Below are positions 39,003-47,558 of a DNA stretch of 64,000 nt, piece by piece (the first letter of the stretch is position 1; each line of letters begins with the position of its first letter). The notes under the pieces are model-generated. The model was not told where the DNA came from, made no database searches, and saw only the letters and a list, made by a program, of their open reading frames with translations. The stretch comes from Novymonas esmeraldas. Taxonomy: Eukaryota; Euglenozoa; Kinetoplastea; Trypanosomatida; Trypanosomatidae. The translations under genes were made by a program, and so were the position numbers. The stretch spans positions 59,241 to 123,240 of the forward strand of contig JAECZO010000093.1 of assembly GCA_019188245.1 (NCBI GenBank). The letters are read 5' to 3'.

Positions 39003-40811
39003 ATGTCCGGCTCCCACCAGTTCTACACCGTGACGGGACGTGCGCTCCCACTGCCGCCGAAGCGCACGCCGTCGCGCCAGAGCTCCGTTCTGCGACTCCC
39101 CACACGGCGGGCTGAGGAGGTGCGGAGCACCACCGTCCGCACCAACTCGCCCGGTCGTCTGGAGACGCCACGTGGCGGTGAGTTCAGCGCCATGTCCACC
39201 ACGCAGCAGCGCGCGTCTCAGTTGGTGGTCTACCACGCCTCCCGCACCACCACCCCACCGCGACTCACCCCGTCCAACTCGCAGAGGTCGAGCAAGGCGG
39301 CGTCGCACCGCCAGGCCGCCACGCCGACGCCGCCGCCCGACGCACAGCAGCCGCTGCAGGAGCCGACCGAGATGGAGTTCGACGCAACGAACAGCAGCTA
39401 CCCCACCTCGCACCGCACGAGCGCCGTGAACGACGCCGCACCAACGCACCCCTCCAGCGAGCACCAGGCAGAGGTCGGCGGCGATGCAACACCACCGCGA
39501 TCGAGTAGGTCCGCCGTCGCGCCGGCGCGCGGCAGCTCCTCGGACAGCAGCCCGTGCCTGAACCGTGCGAAGCCTCACGCGGAGCCGGAGAAGACGGCGG
39601 CGGCGGCAGCGGTGACGACGTCACGGACGACCATGTCTGCGGAGGAGGAGGCAGAGGAGGAGGAGGAGGAGGAGGAGGAGACCTTCCCAGCCGAGACAAT
39701 AGAGATGTCCAGCGCACGCCGCAGCTACAACCCTGCTCAGGACCGCCACCACGCAGCCCCGTCACGCTCTCGCGGTGTGCCCGCTGCGCCGTCCGTCGAA
39801 CCTCACGCAGCGGGGCGGGCGGGCAACGACGGCGGCAGTGGCCGCGGCAGCGGTAGCAGGCACAACACAGCCACCTCGCAGGACCCCTCCGCGAGTGAGA
39901 CGAGCTCCTACCGCCGCGGCCGGCACAGCATCCGCAGCCCGCCCGCGCGCTACGCCGACCCTCATCACGGCTCCCTGCACAGCAACAGCTACAGCGCCGC
40001 GTTGCCGCCGCCGCCGGCTGTCGTGGACCGCCACCTCACCCACGAGTACAGTCAGCACAAGCTGGAGGCGCGACGCGCCTCGCGGCCGCCAGCGTCGGCG
40101 ACGGCAGACACCTCGCACCAGCCGATGTCGCTGAGCACCCACGCGGTGGCGGTCGTGGCCGCGCCGCCGCCGCCGCGGTACAGCACCCGGTCCCCTCGTC
40201 CCGGCGAGGACCTGCTGGAGATGAACGTGCCCATCGCAGACCGCGTGCGTGACGCGGCCACCTCCCCGCTCGCCCACCGCGCCGCATCGGCTGGTGCAGG
40301 GGTCGGTGCGGTGGAGGGAACGGAGCTGCTGGCGTCGCTGCCTCGCTTGCAGGGCCGCCACGGCGACGACGGCGCCGACCGCTCGTACCGCACGGTGGTC
40401 CGCTTCATCGAGTACCAGCCCGAGGAGGAGCGGCCCGGGTTGGAGGCGATGCTGGCCGACTACGCCGGCCACGAGGACGCGCTGTGCGGCGCGCTCGGTG
40501 AGGCGTACGGCGATGACTTCGAGCTGATGAAGGCCGCCTTCAACCGCGGCCCCAGTGTGCCGCTCCTGGCGGATCGCTCGCCGGCGCGGGAGAGCGCCAC
40601 ACCGTCGCGGCAGCGCCGCCCCGCCTCCCTCTCCCACCCATCCGTTGGCAGCGAGTCGGCGCACCGGGCACAGCAGCACGCACCGGCGGCCCAGCAGCAT
40701 CCGCAACAGCGCGGCGGCAGCAGCGAGGATCCCCAGGACTGGCAGGAGCTCGACGAGGACGACTACACCACATCCGCCTCGCTGCCCGGTGAGCCCGTCG
40801 CGGCGTTGTAG
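39003..40811 (+). CDS. Ser/Pro-rich protein with C-terminal kinetoplastid-type helical motif
   Basis: This 602-residue protein starts at MSGSHQFYTVTGRALPLPPK. Most of it is disordered, rich in Ser, Pro, Ala, His and Thr, with an acidic Glu run at about residues 215-228. The exception is about 460-525: YRTVVRFIEYQPEEER followed by LEAMLADYAGHEDALCGALG and GDDFELM. This resembles a short helical module recurrent at the ends of kinetoplastid cytoskeletal and kinesin-like proteins (Tyr-x-Gly-Arg/His-Glu-x-x-Leu, then a Tyr-Gly turn). I offer that from memory of such sequences, not a search. The tail after it is again disordered. The function is unknown. Confidence 0.75.
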   Translation: MSGSHQFYTVTGRALPLPPKRTPSRQSSVLRLPTRRAEEVRSTTVRTNSPGRLETPRGGEFSAMSTTQQRASQLVVYHASRTTTPPRLTPSNSQRSSKAASHRQAATPTPPPDAQQPLQEPTEMEFDATNSSYPTSHRTSAVNDAAPTHPSSEHQAEVGGDATPPRSSRSAVAPARGSSSDSSPCLNRAKPHAEPEKTAAAAAVTTSRTTMSAEEEAEEEEEEEEETFPAETIEMSSARRSYNPAQDRHHAAPSRSRGVPAAPSVEPHAAGRAGNDGGSGRGSGSRHNTATSQDPSASETSSYRRGRHSIRSPPARYADPHHGSLHSNSYSAALPPPPAVVDRHLTHEYSQHKLEARRASRPPASATADTSHQPMSLSTHAVAVVAAPPPPRYSTRSPRPGEDLLEMNVPIADRVRDAATSPLAHRAASAGAGVGAVEGTELLASLPRLQGRHGDDGADRSYRTVVRFIEYQPEEERPGLEAMLADYAGHEDALCGALGEAYGDDFELMKAAFNRGPSVPLLADRSPARESATPSRQRRPASLSHPSVGSESAHRAQQHAPAAQQHPQQRGGSSEDPQDWQELDEDDYTTSASLPGEPVAAL

Positions 40812-41137
40812 CGCGGCCTCCCCACTCCTCGTGTGTTCTCCTAGATGCCCCTTCTCTCTTTCTCTTGTCCTCTTCTTTTCTTTTTTTTTTTTCTCTTTGC
40901 GTCTTTGTTTTTTTTTTTTTTTCGGTTTCTGTTTGCCTCCCACGCCTCCCCACACTAGACGCAGAGACGAGTGGACTCGCTGCACACACACATACACATA
41001 CACACACACACACACGTGCACACACACGCTGTGCCGCGTCCACCTCGCCTGTCCTCTGCCATGTACATCGACCAACCGCATCGCCATCGTCCTCCTCCTC
41101 TGTTCTCTCCTGGGAAAGAAGGACGACACGTCTTCAG
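40812..41137. other. Intergenic region upstream of the tRNA gene
   Basis: No gene is visible. It has T-runs at about 40880-40890 and 40908-40922 within a T/C-rich stretch, a CA tract at about 40984-41016, and mixed sequence up to the tRNA. Confidence 0.55.
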
Positions 41138-41209
41138 TTCTCGGTAGTATAGTGGTTAGTATACCCGCCTGTCACGCGGGTGACCCGGGTTCAATTCCCG
41201 GCCGGGAAG
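41138..41209 (+). tRNA. tRNA-Asp (anticodon GTC)
   Basis: A 72-base cloverleaf can be drawn. The acceptor stem TTCTCGG pairs with CCGGGAA (one T-G pair) with G as discriminator. The anticodon stem CCCGC/GCGGG carries the loop CTGTCAC with anticodon GTC at 41171-41173. The T arm is CCGGG-TTCAATT-CCCGG. The internal pol III promoter elements are present: an A box (TAGTATAGTGGT) and a B box (GGTTCAATTCC). No intron is seen. A 13-T terminator follows immediately. It lies alone, on the same strand as the surrounding pol II unit. Confidence 0.97.
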
Positions 41210-41210
41210 C

Positions 41211-41223
41211 TTTTTTTTTTTTT
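41211..41223 (+). terminator. RNA polymerase III terminator of tRNA-Asp
   Basis: An uninterrupted run of 13 T starts one base after the discriminator position, far longer than the minimum needed for pol III termination. Confidence 0.9.
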
Positions 41224-41634
41224 ACCTCCCACCCGTTGTGTACCGTAGGAGGAGGGGCGGTCTTCAGCCTTGCCGCCCATTTGCAGGAGCCGAAAAAAAA
41301 AAAAAAATGGCGGACACTCAGCTGCCAACGTCACACAGTGGTGTCTCTCTCTGTGTCTGTTCATCTCTTTATCTTACTCTCTCGTCTTCTCCTCCTCCTT
41401 CCCCAACCGCCGCGCCTCAGCTTGAAGCGTCCTCCTCCTCTTCTCTCTCCTCTCTCCGCCTCCTCCTCTCCGCATCGCACGGAGGTAGAGGCCCCCCCCC
41501 TCTCTCATCAAATACACACACGCACACAAAAGGCGCTGTCTCACATCCGCCGCGGCCGCCATCTTCTTCCGGTCCTTCTGTCTTCTTTTTTTTTCCTCCG
41601 TGTGTATACGTGTCTCTCAGTGTCTGTCTTTCGT
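41224..41634. other. Intergenic region
   Basis: No gene is visible. It has an A-run at about 41293-41306, a long T/C stretch at about 41342-41475 and another at about 41560-41600, followed closely by the next start. Confidence 0.55.
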
Positions 41635-42852
41635 ATGGTGCGGCGTCCGGCACATCCATCACGGCGGGGCCCCGCTGTGATGTCGACGGTGCTCCTTCTT
41701 CTGCTCCTGCTGCTCGTCCTCTGCAGGAGCAGTGTCGACGCCGCCGCCGCCGCCGCCGATGTCGCGGCAGCCTCGCCCGAGTCGCTCGTGCTGCACACTA
41801 GTCTCCTGGAGCTGCTCACGGCGGAGGGCGCACACTGGACGGTGGCGCTCGGCACCATCGATGCTGCCGACTCGGCAGCCACGTGGACAAAGATGCGCGA
41901 CGTGCGAGTCGAGGCGCAGTCAGCCGAGCCCACAGCGTCGCTGCTCTTCACTCTGCCGCCGCCGACCAACTTCTACTACGGTACGGCGGAGCCAGACGAC
42001 GAGGCCGACGCGGACGACGGCCGCCACGACACCGACGTCCACACCGTGGCACAGCGACGGCGGCTCTTCGGCCACCCTTCGCTGTCCTTCCACGGACTCT
42101 CGTGTGAGGAGTACCGCGCACCTCGGCGCGGGCAGCAGCAGCATCAGCAGCGGCAGTCGGTCGTGCAGGGCCGCTGCTTCTTTCTACGCGACGACGGCAC
42201 GGAGTTCTTTGCGCGCTACGAGGTGGACAGCGCCGGCGCGGCGGCGGCGGACGCGGACGGCGAGGCGGCCACGCAGCGGCGCCGTCGCGGGCTTGCTCAT
42301 CTGGCAGCAGATGGCGCCGACGATGCGGTGGCGGCGGCGCCGTCGGCGACGGGGTCGCAAGTGCGGCACAGCACCTCTTCCAGCGCTGCATGGACGGAGC
42401 ACATCTCCGTCTCCGGTGGTGGCGCCGCCGGCTCGGAGGAGCACCACCGCATGGGGGACATCAGCATCGACGAGTACATCCACGAAGGGCCAGACAAGCG
42501 GCGCTCCAAGCATGTAGTGCTGACCTTTGCCATCGTCGCCGCCCCGCGAAGCGGCTCTGCCGGCTGGACGGCGGCCGACGGCGGCAGCTCCTACGCGACG
42601 CACCTGCGGCTGGAGTACATGAGTGGCGCCTTCTTCGAGGACATGCTGCGGCGCGACAGTGGCGCAGCAAAGGCGTTGCACACGAGCGCCTTCCGCCGCT
42701 GGGTGTGGCCTGCGCTGTTCGTTGTCGCGCTCTACGCGGTGCTGGCGGCGGTAGCGCGGCTCGTTGCGTGGCAGAAGGCGTCAGCTGCCGGTGGGAGCGC
42801 CGCCGCCGGTGGTGGCGCTGGCAAACCTGCGTCCACGAAGAAGCAGCAGTAA
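41635..42852 (+). CDS. Type I ER membrane protein with KKQQ retrieval signal, unknown family
   Basis: This 405-residue protein has an N-terminal signal peptide: from the second in-frame ATG (41680, residue 16) it reads MSTVLLLLLLLLVLCRSSVDA, so translation may start at either ATG. A predicted lumenal region of about 325 residues follows, with Asp/Glu- and Ala-rich inserts. A single transmembrane helix lies at about residues 358-382 (VWPALFVVALYAVLAAVARLV). The short cytosolic tail ends in KKQQ, a perfect KKXX dilysine ER retrieval signal. The topology recalls small ER membrane complex subunits such as EMC7 or EMC10, but I cannot support either from sequence. It lies just downstream of the tRNA. 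Confidence 0.78.
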   Translation: MVRRPAHPSRRGPAVMSTVLLLLLLLLVLCRSSVDAAAAAADVAAASPESLVLHTSLLELLTAEGAHWTVALGTIDAADSAATWTKMRDVRVEAQSAEPTASLLFTLPPPTNFYYGTAEPDDEADADDGRHDTDVHTVAQRRRLFGHPSLSFHGLSCEEYRAPRRGQQQHQQRQSVVQGRCFFLRDDGTEFFARYEVDSAGAAAADADGEAATQRRRRGLAHLAADGADDAVAAAPSATGSQVRHSTSSSAAWTEHISVSGGGAAGSEEHHRMGDISIDEYIHEGPDKRRSKHVVLTFAIVAAPRSGSAGWTAADGGSSYATHLRLEYMSGAFFEDMLRRDSGAAKALHTSAFRRWVWPALFVVALYAVLAAVARLVAWQKASAAGGSAAAGGGAGKPASTKKQQ

Positions 42853-43743
42853 GCGAGGCGCCGCTGCACACACATACACACACACACGCACACGCACGCA
42901 CAAAACAGAGAGGAGGCGCACACTGTCGCATAACTGTGTGCTGTCAGGTCGCGTCCTGATGTAAGCACGCTGGTGTCGGCGCCGCGTCCACCACCCGCCT
43001 CCGCCCCCTTTGTCCTCCAAGGCTGCGTTCGTCTGCATGCAGACGCGCGGCACAGCCCGCAAGTGAGCAGGCTGTGGCGTCGATGAGGAGATGTGCCGGC
43101 GATGTACAGCGGATGCGGTGGGCAGCGGACAGGGCTGCTGTGAACACATGCACAGAAGGGAACCGCAGGGCAGGAGGAAGGGGGGGAGGAGGGAACGGCG
43201 ACGAGTTGCTGGGCAGCCGACACAGTGATGGGCGAGGCGAGGAGGGAGAGAGAGTCCGTGTGATGATCGCCGAGTGGGGGGGAACAGGGTGAAGACGGGG
43301 AGGCGCGCCACGCCTTATCCCTGTCTACCGCGCGCGCGTGCTGCTGTGGCGCTGGTGGCAGTGGTGAGAGATTTTTTTGTATGTGTGTATTTGTATGTGT
43401 GTGTGTATGTATGTGTGTAGCACGACGAAGCTGCTTCTCGCAGTGGTCGCCACCTCTGTTTCTCTTGTCTCATGCCACTCGCGAACGCTCGCCGCCGCCG
43501 CTCCCCGCCAGTGCGTCTCCTCCTCTGCACTCCAACCAGAACGCACGTGTCTCTTCCTCTCCTCTTCTCACTCCCCTACTCAGCTGCATCTTACCGACAC
43601 GCACGCAAGCGCGCACTTACACCGCATCTCTTCAGTGCAGGCGGCGATAGCACTCGTGCCCCTCCTCCCCTCCTCTCTCTCTCTCCTGCAATAGCGACGA
43701 CAACAACGCACGATTCTTCAGTCTCTCATTTTTTTTTCCCCCC

Positions 43744-43776
<33 letters not shown>

Positions 43777-43796
43777 CGGTCGACACTGCGGGTGGG
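42853..43796. other. Intergenic region
   Basis: No gene is visible. It has a CA-rich tract just after the upstream stop, G-rich DNA at about 43155-43290, TG-rich DNA at about 43378-43420, T/C tracts at about 43540-43590 and 43660-43690, a T/C run at about 43728-43745, then a TG array directly before the thioesterase start. Confidence 0.55.
43745..43774. repeat. (TG)15 dinucleotide repeat
   Basis: A perfect TG tract 22 bases upstream of the thioesterase ATG, preceded by a T/C run. It separates a likely splice tract from the start codon. Confidence 0.95.
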
Positions 43797-45017
43797 ATGC
43801 ACCGAGTGCCTGGCGCTGTTCCGCTGGACGGCATCACTGAGTCACCAGCGGCGCTCATGAGGGTGATCGCCGTGCTGCTGGTCCTCGTCGCCATCGTAAC
43901 GGCTCTGTTCCCCTACGTGGGAACGACGTCCCCCATCCACGAACTTGAGGCGGCCTCGATGACGACCACGACAGGACCTAGGGTGTCCGCCGCCACCGCC
44001 GTGCCGCCCGCACACGCACACCCCTCATCAGATCGCGCGTCGTCCTCCTCCACCTCCTCCTCCTCTGCATCGCCCCCACCTCACCCCACACCGAGCGAGT
44101 CCCAGCACAGCTCCGACAGCGCCGCCCACGCAAGCCGCCACGCCACCTCCGCCTCCGCACCGGAGGTCCCTGTCACCATGTCCACCCCCATCGATCAACT
44201 CACCAACGCGCAGATCAAGGAAGAGCTGCGCACCCTCTACGCCACCACCGACTTCTCCGACTGCTTCGAACCCGGAGACCTGCAACGGAAGCTGCAGGCG
44301 ACGCGCGACTCGACCCCCATCACGCACGGCCTGCGCTACGGTCCGCTGCTAGAGATCGGCAACAAGAAGAACCCCACCGGCGTGGTCACCATCAGCCACG
44401 GGCTCGGCGACTCGGCCCACGGCTGGGAGGACGTCGGCTACGAGCTGGCGCGGCGACTCCCCTACCTGCTCTTCCTCCTCCCCACCGCGCCGTCGCGGCC
44501 GGTGACCATCAACGGGGGCATGTCGATCCCCGCCTGGTACGACATCACGGGCACACTCGGCGATGGCGTTCTCAGCGCGCGCCAGGACGCCACCGGGCTT
44601 CGCCAGTCCGCCGACTACGTGCGCAGCCTCGCCCACATCACGACGAAGAGGTACGGCATCGCCCCACACCGCGTGGTCTACGGCGGCTTCTCGCAGGGCG
44701 CTGCCGTGTCGCTCTGCACGGGGCTGACGGCGCACATCGCCCCTGCTGGCATTGCGTGCATGTCCGGCTACCTCGCCGCCTACACGGATGTGCTGCCGCG
44801 TATTTCCCAGAAGTCCGTCCCCATCACAATGTTCCACGGCCGCCAGGACCCCGTCGTCCCCATCACAGCAGCGAAGGAGTCGAAGAACCTCCTGGAGAAG
44901 GAGGGCGGCGTGGCGCCGATCACATTCTTGGAGTACAACATGCAGCACTCCGCCGTCCCGCAGGAGGTGAACGACGTCGAGGCCTTTATCGCCCGCGTGC
45001 TGCCGGAGAAGTTCTGA
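43797..45017 (+). CDS. Acyl-protein thioesterase / lysophospholipase-like alpha/beta hydrolase with N-terminal membrane anchor
   Basis: This 406-residue protein joins a standard APT1/LYPLA catalytic domain (about residues 175-404) to an N-terminal extension. Family landmarks are the oxyanion segment ISHGLGDSAHGW near residue 199, the nucleophile elbow GGFSQGAAVSL with Ser at about 301, the acid in HGRQDPVVPI near 346, and the catalytic His in NMQHSAVPQE near 383. Substrates would be S-palmitoylated proteins or lysophospholipids. A hydrophobic stretch follows the second ATG (43857, residue 21): MRVIAVLLVLVAIVTALFPY, a likely signal anchor. A Ser/Thr/Pro linker follows to about residue 125. A third in-frame ATG (MSTPIDQLTN) would give a soluble cytosolic form. 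Confidence 0.88.
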   Translation: MHRVPGAVPLDGITESPAALMRVIAVLLVLVAIVTALFPYVGTTSPIHELEAASMTTTTGPRVSAATAVPPAHAHPSSDRASSSSTSSSSASPPPHPTPSESQHSSDSAAHASRHATSASAPEVPVTMSTPIDQLTNAQIKEELRTLYATTDFSDCFEPGDLQRKLQATRDSTPITHGLRYGPLLEIGNKKNPTGVVTISHGLGDSAHGWEDVGYELARRLPYLLFLLPTAPSRPVTINGGMSIPAWYDITGTLGDGVLSARQDATGLRQSADYVRSLAHITTKRYGIAPHRVVYGGFSQGAAVSLCTGLTAHIAPAGIACMSGYLAAYTDVLPRISQKSVPITMFHGRQDPVVPITAAKESKNLLEKEGGVAPITFLEYNMQHSAVPQEVNDVEAFIARVLPEKF

Positions 45018-46198
45018 GCTGGTCAGCGCGCGGGGGGGGGGGGGGAGGGGGAGCAGAAGAAGAAAGATCAAGAAGAACGTGTGTTTGTGTGTGTGTGAAT
45101 GTGTGAAGTGTCAACAACACGCACCTCCTCCGCCTCCTCCTCCTCTCTTCGCCGGCGCCAGTCTCCATGTGTGCATGTGTACACGTGCCTCGCACCGACC
45201 GGTTCTTTTTTTTGGTGTTCTTCTTTCCCATGCTGGCTAGCACCTTAGCGTATCGTATCTCTCCCCTCCTCTGCAGACTCTTTCATGCTTGACCTGTGTC
45301 TCCCATTGTCTGTGCACCTTAGCGAAGGAGGAACTGTGGATGATGATGAGGGGGGATGGAGGGAGGGGGCACACAAACACGAAGACACACACACACACAC
45401 AGACACACACAGACACACGCACACATGGTGTGAAGAAAAACGGGGGGATGCGGAGTGGACAAGGAGAGGAAAGGAGACGGCACGAGCGAGTGAAGGAGAC
45501 AATCTGCTCCTTGCTGAGGACGCGAGAGTGTGATGCGAGTGCTCATTCATTCATTCGTACGTGCGTGTGTGTGTGTGTGTGTGTGTGTATGTTCGTGTTT
45601 GTGTGTTTTGTGTGTCTTACCTTTGTCCAGGGGTGTTCACCCGGCGGTGCCGCGCGTTCGCGTCATCGCAAACATGTTAGGACAGCAGAGGAGCGGCGAA
45701 GAACACCGTGCACAACATGTCGAGACGGTATGTGTGGTGAGGGGGTGGGTGAGGGGGCAGAAGCACACGAACCAGAGCAGTGGCTGCCCACACCTCCCTC
45801 CCCATCCACCCTCTCTTCTCACCATGACCGCCCCCAAACACACACACACACACCCGCACAGAGACTGGCACAGACACATCGAGCAGACGATCTGTTGTTT
45901 GCATGCTCTGCGAGTGGAGAGAGAGAGAGAGTCGCTCCTCCTCGTTGGCACACTTACTCATTCTCCTTCAACCCCCTACCCACCACACGTGCACACACAC
46001 ACACACACACACACTTACACACCCATGTGTGTGTGCGATCTTTCACGCATTGTCGGCGGCATCGCGGCTCTTGTGCTCTTTGCCGTTTGTCTTGACGGTC
46101 GCAGCTGCAGCGGCATTCACGCCGCACCGCTTCGGGTTTGGCGTTGCGCCCCCCTTCCCCTCCTTGAAAGAGTGGCATTGTCAGCTTGCCTCCTGCGA
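45018..46198. other. Intergenic region
   Basis: No gene is visible. It has a G-run at about 45031-45044, CA-rich DNA at about 45384-45424, TG arrays at about 45562-45590, CA at about 45837-45855 and 45990-46015, and pyrimidine-rich DNA before the next start. An open frame continues upstream of 46199 but lacks conserved-looking sequence. Confidence 0.55.
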
Positions 46199-46942
46199 AT
46201 GCTCCTCTCTTCGCGGCGTGGCGTGGCCGCCACCACCACCGCCGCCCTCCACTGCGCAACACGGCTCAGCAGCAGCAGCAGCACCACTGGTGGCGGCTAC
46301 CGCTTCTTCGAGGACATGTACCCGAAGCACGACCCGGCGCCGCGCTTCGCCTACTACGAGGATCAGCTGCAGAGTCCTGTGGTCAAGTCGATGGAGCCCA
46401 AGAAGCAGAGGACGGAGTCAGAGAAGCTGCACCACCTGCACGAGTGGGCGAAGGACAAGGACGGTCTCACCCCGCCACCGGAGTTCGGGTGGCCGGAGGA
46501 GTGGGGGCCCGAGCCGGGCGAGGAGGGGCACAGCGAGTGGTACAAGAAGAACCGCATGTACATGTCCTACGAGGAGAAATCCCGCTACGACCTGCGCGCC
46601 GGGGTGCCGGTGGAGAAGAACTCGATGCGCCACCAGGAGATGCCCTATCAGACACGCATGAAGGCCGCCTACGTGAATCTGGAAGAGAAGAAGCCGCAGT
46701 ACTTCGACCCACGGCAGCGCAAGTACTGGGCAGAGTACTCGTACGAGGACCAGCGCGACACGATGGCCAAGGCGCGCGATGACTACGTGATGGAGTGGCT
46801 CGAGGAGCCCGGCGTGACGAAGGAGAACGTGGCGAAGAAGATCGCCGACTACAACGGGACGGCAAAGAATCAAACGGTGAAGTCGGTGCAGCGGCGGCCT
46901 GAGTGGGAGTTGGCGCCGCGGCCCGAGTACGATGACGACTGA
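46199..46942 (+). CDS. Probable mitochondrial protein, unknown function
   Basis: This 247-residue protein starts at the ATG at 46199. The first 28 residues (MLLSSRRGVAATTTAALHCA and on) are basic, Ser/Thr/Ala-rich and free of acids, a good mitochondrial targeting peptide. The mature part is hydrophilic and rich in Tyr, Trp, Pro, Lys and Glu (for example PPPEFGWPEEWGPEPGEE, YFDPRQRKYWAEYSYEDQ), with no membrane segment or catalytic motif. Such charged, aromatic-rich proteins are frequent among kinetoplastid mitoribosomal or respiratory-complex subunits; membership here is inference only. Confidence 0.8.
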   Translation: MLLSSRRGVAATTTAALHCATRLSSSSSTTGGGYRFFEDMYPKHDPAPRFAYYEDQLQSPVVKSMEPKKQRTESEKLHHLHEWAKDKDGLTPPPEFGWPEEWGPEPGEEGHSEWYKKNRMYMSYEEKSRYDLRAGVPVEKNSMRHQEMPYQTRMKAAYVNLEEKKPQYFDPRQRKYWAEYSYEDQRDTMAKARDDYVMEWLEEPGVTKENVAKKIADYNGTAKNQTVKSVQRRPEWELAPRPEYDDD

Positions 46943-47558
46943 GTCGTGTCTGGCAGAGCGGAGGAAGGGAGGCGAAGAAAAGGGAGGGGACAGCGGCAGG
47001 GGCGGGGGGGAGATGGCGATGGTGATCGCCCCCTCTCCACACACACACACACACGTCTTCTTCTTCTCTCTGTCTCTCCCCCCATGCGCTTGTCACTCGT
47101 CACCACTCTTAGCATCTGTGTGTGTCTGTGTGTCTGTGACATCGCACGGTGTGCAATGCACACCTCTCTTGTCACGACCACCCACAACTCCACGACCAGC
47201 CGCCCTCTGTTGTGTACGCGGCCACTCGCTGGAAGGGGGGACTGGGGGAAGAGGATGAGGCACTCCCTCCCTCCCTCCCCTTCTCTCTTTATGACTTACC
47301 GTCAGCCCAGTCGGCGTGCATGAACACGCACACGTCCATCGATGCACTCGCTCGGCTCCACCACAGCCTCTCCACCCTCCTCCTCCCTCTCCTCTCCTCT
47401 TCTCATCTCTGTCTCTCTATCGGCGGCAGCATCGGAACCACCGCCGCACGGCGTCCCCACCCACCCTTCTCCCCAGCACCGTCAGCATCACCACCACCAC
47501 CACCGCCAGGCAGAGGCCGACACCGCCACGCACGCACCGCGCGGAGCTGCTAGACGCG
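46943..47558. other. Intergenic region
   Basis: No gene is visible. It has a CA tract at about 47038-47055, T/C tracts at about 47057-47085 and 47262-47292, and a long T/C stretch at about 47368-47420 likely used for trans-splicing of the dehydrogenase gene. Confidence 0.55.
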
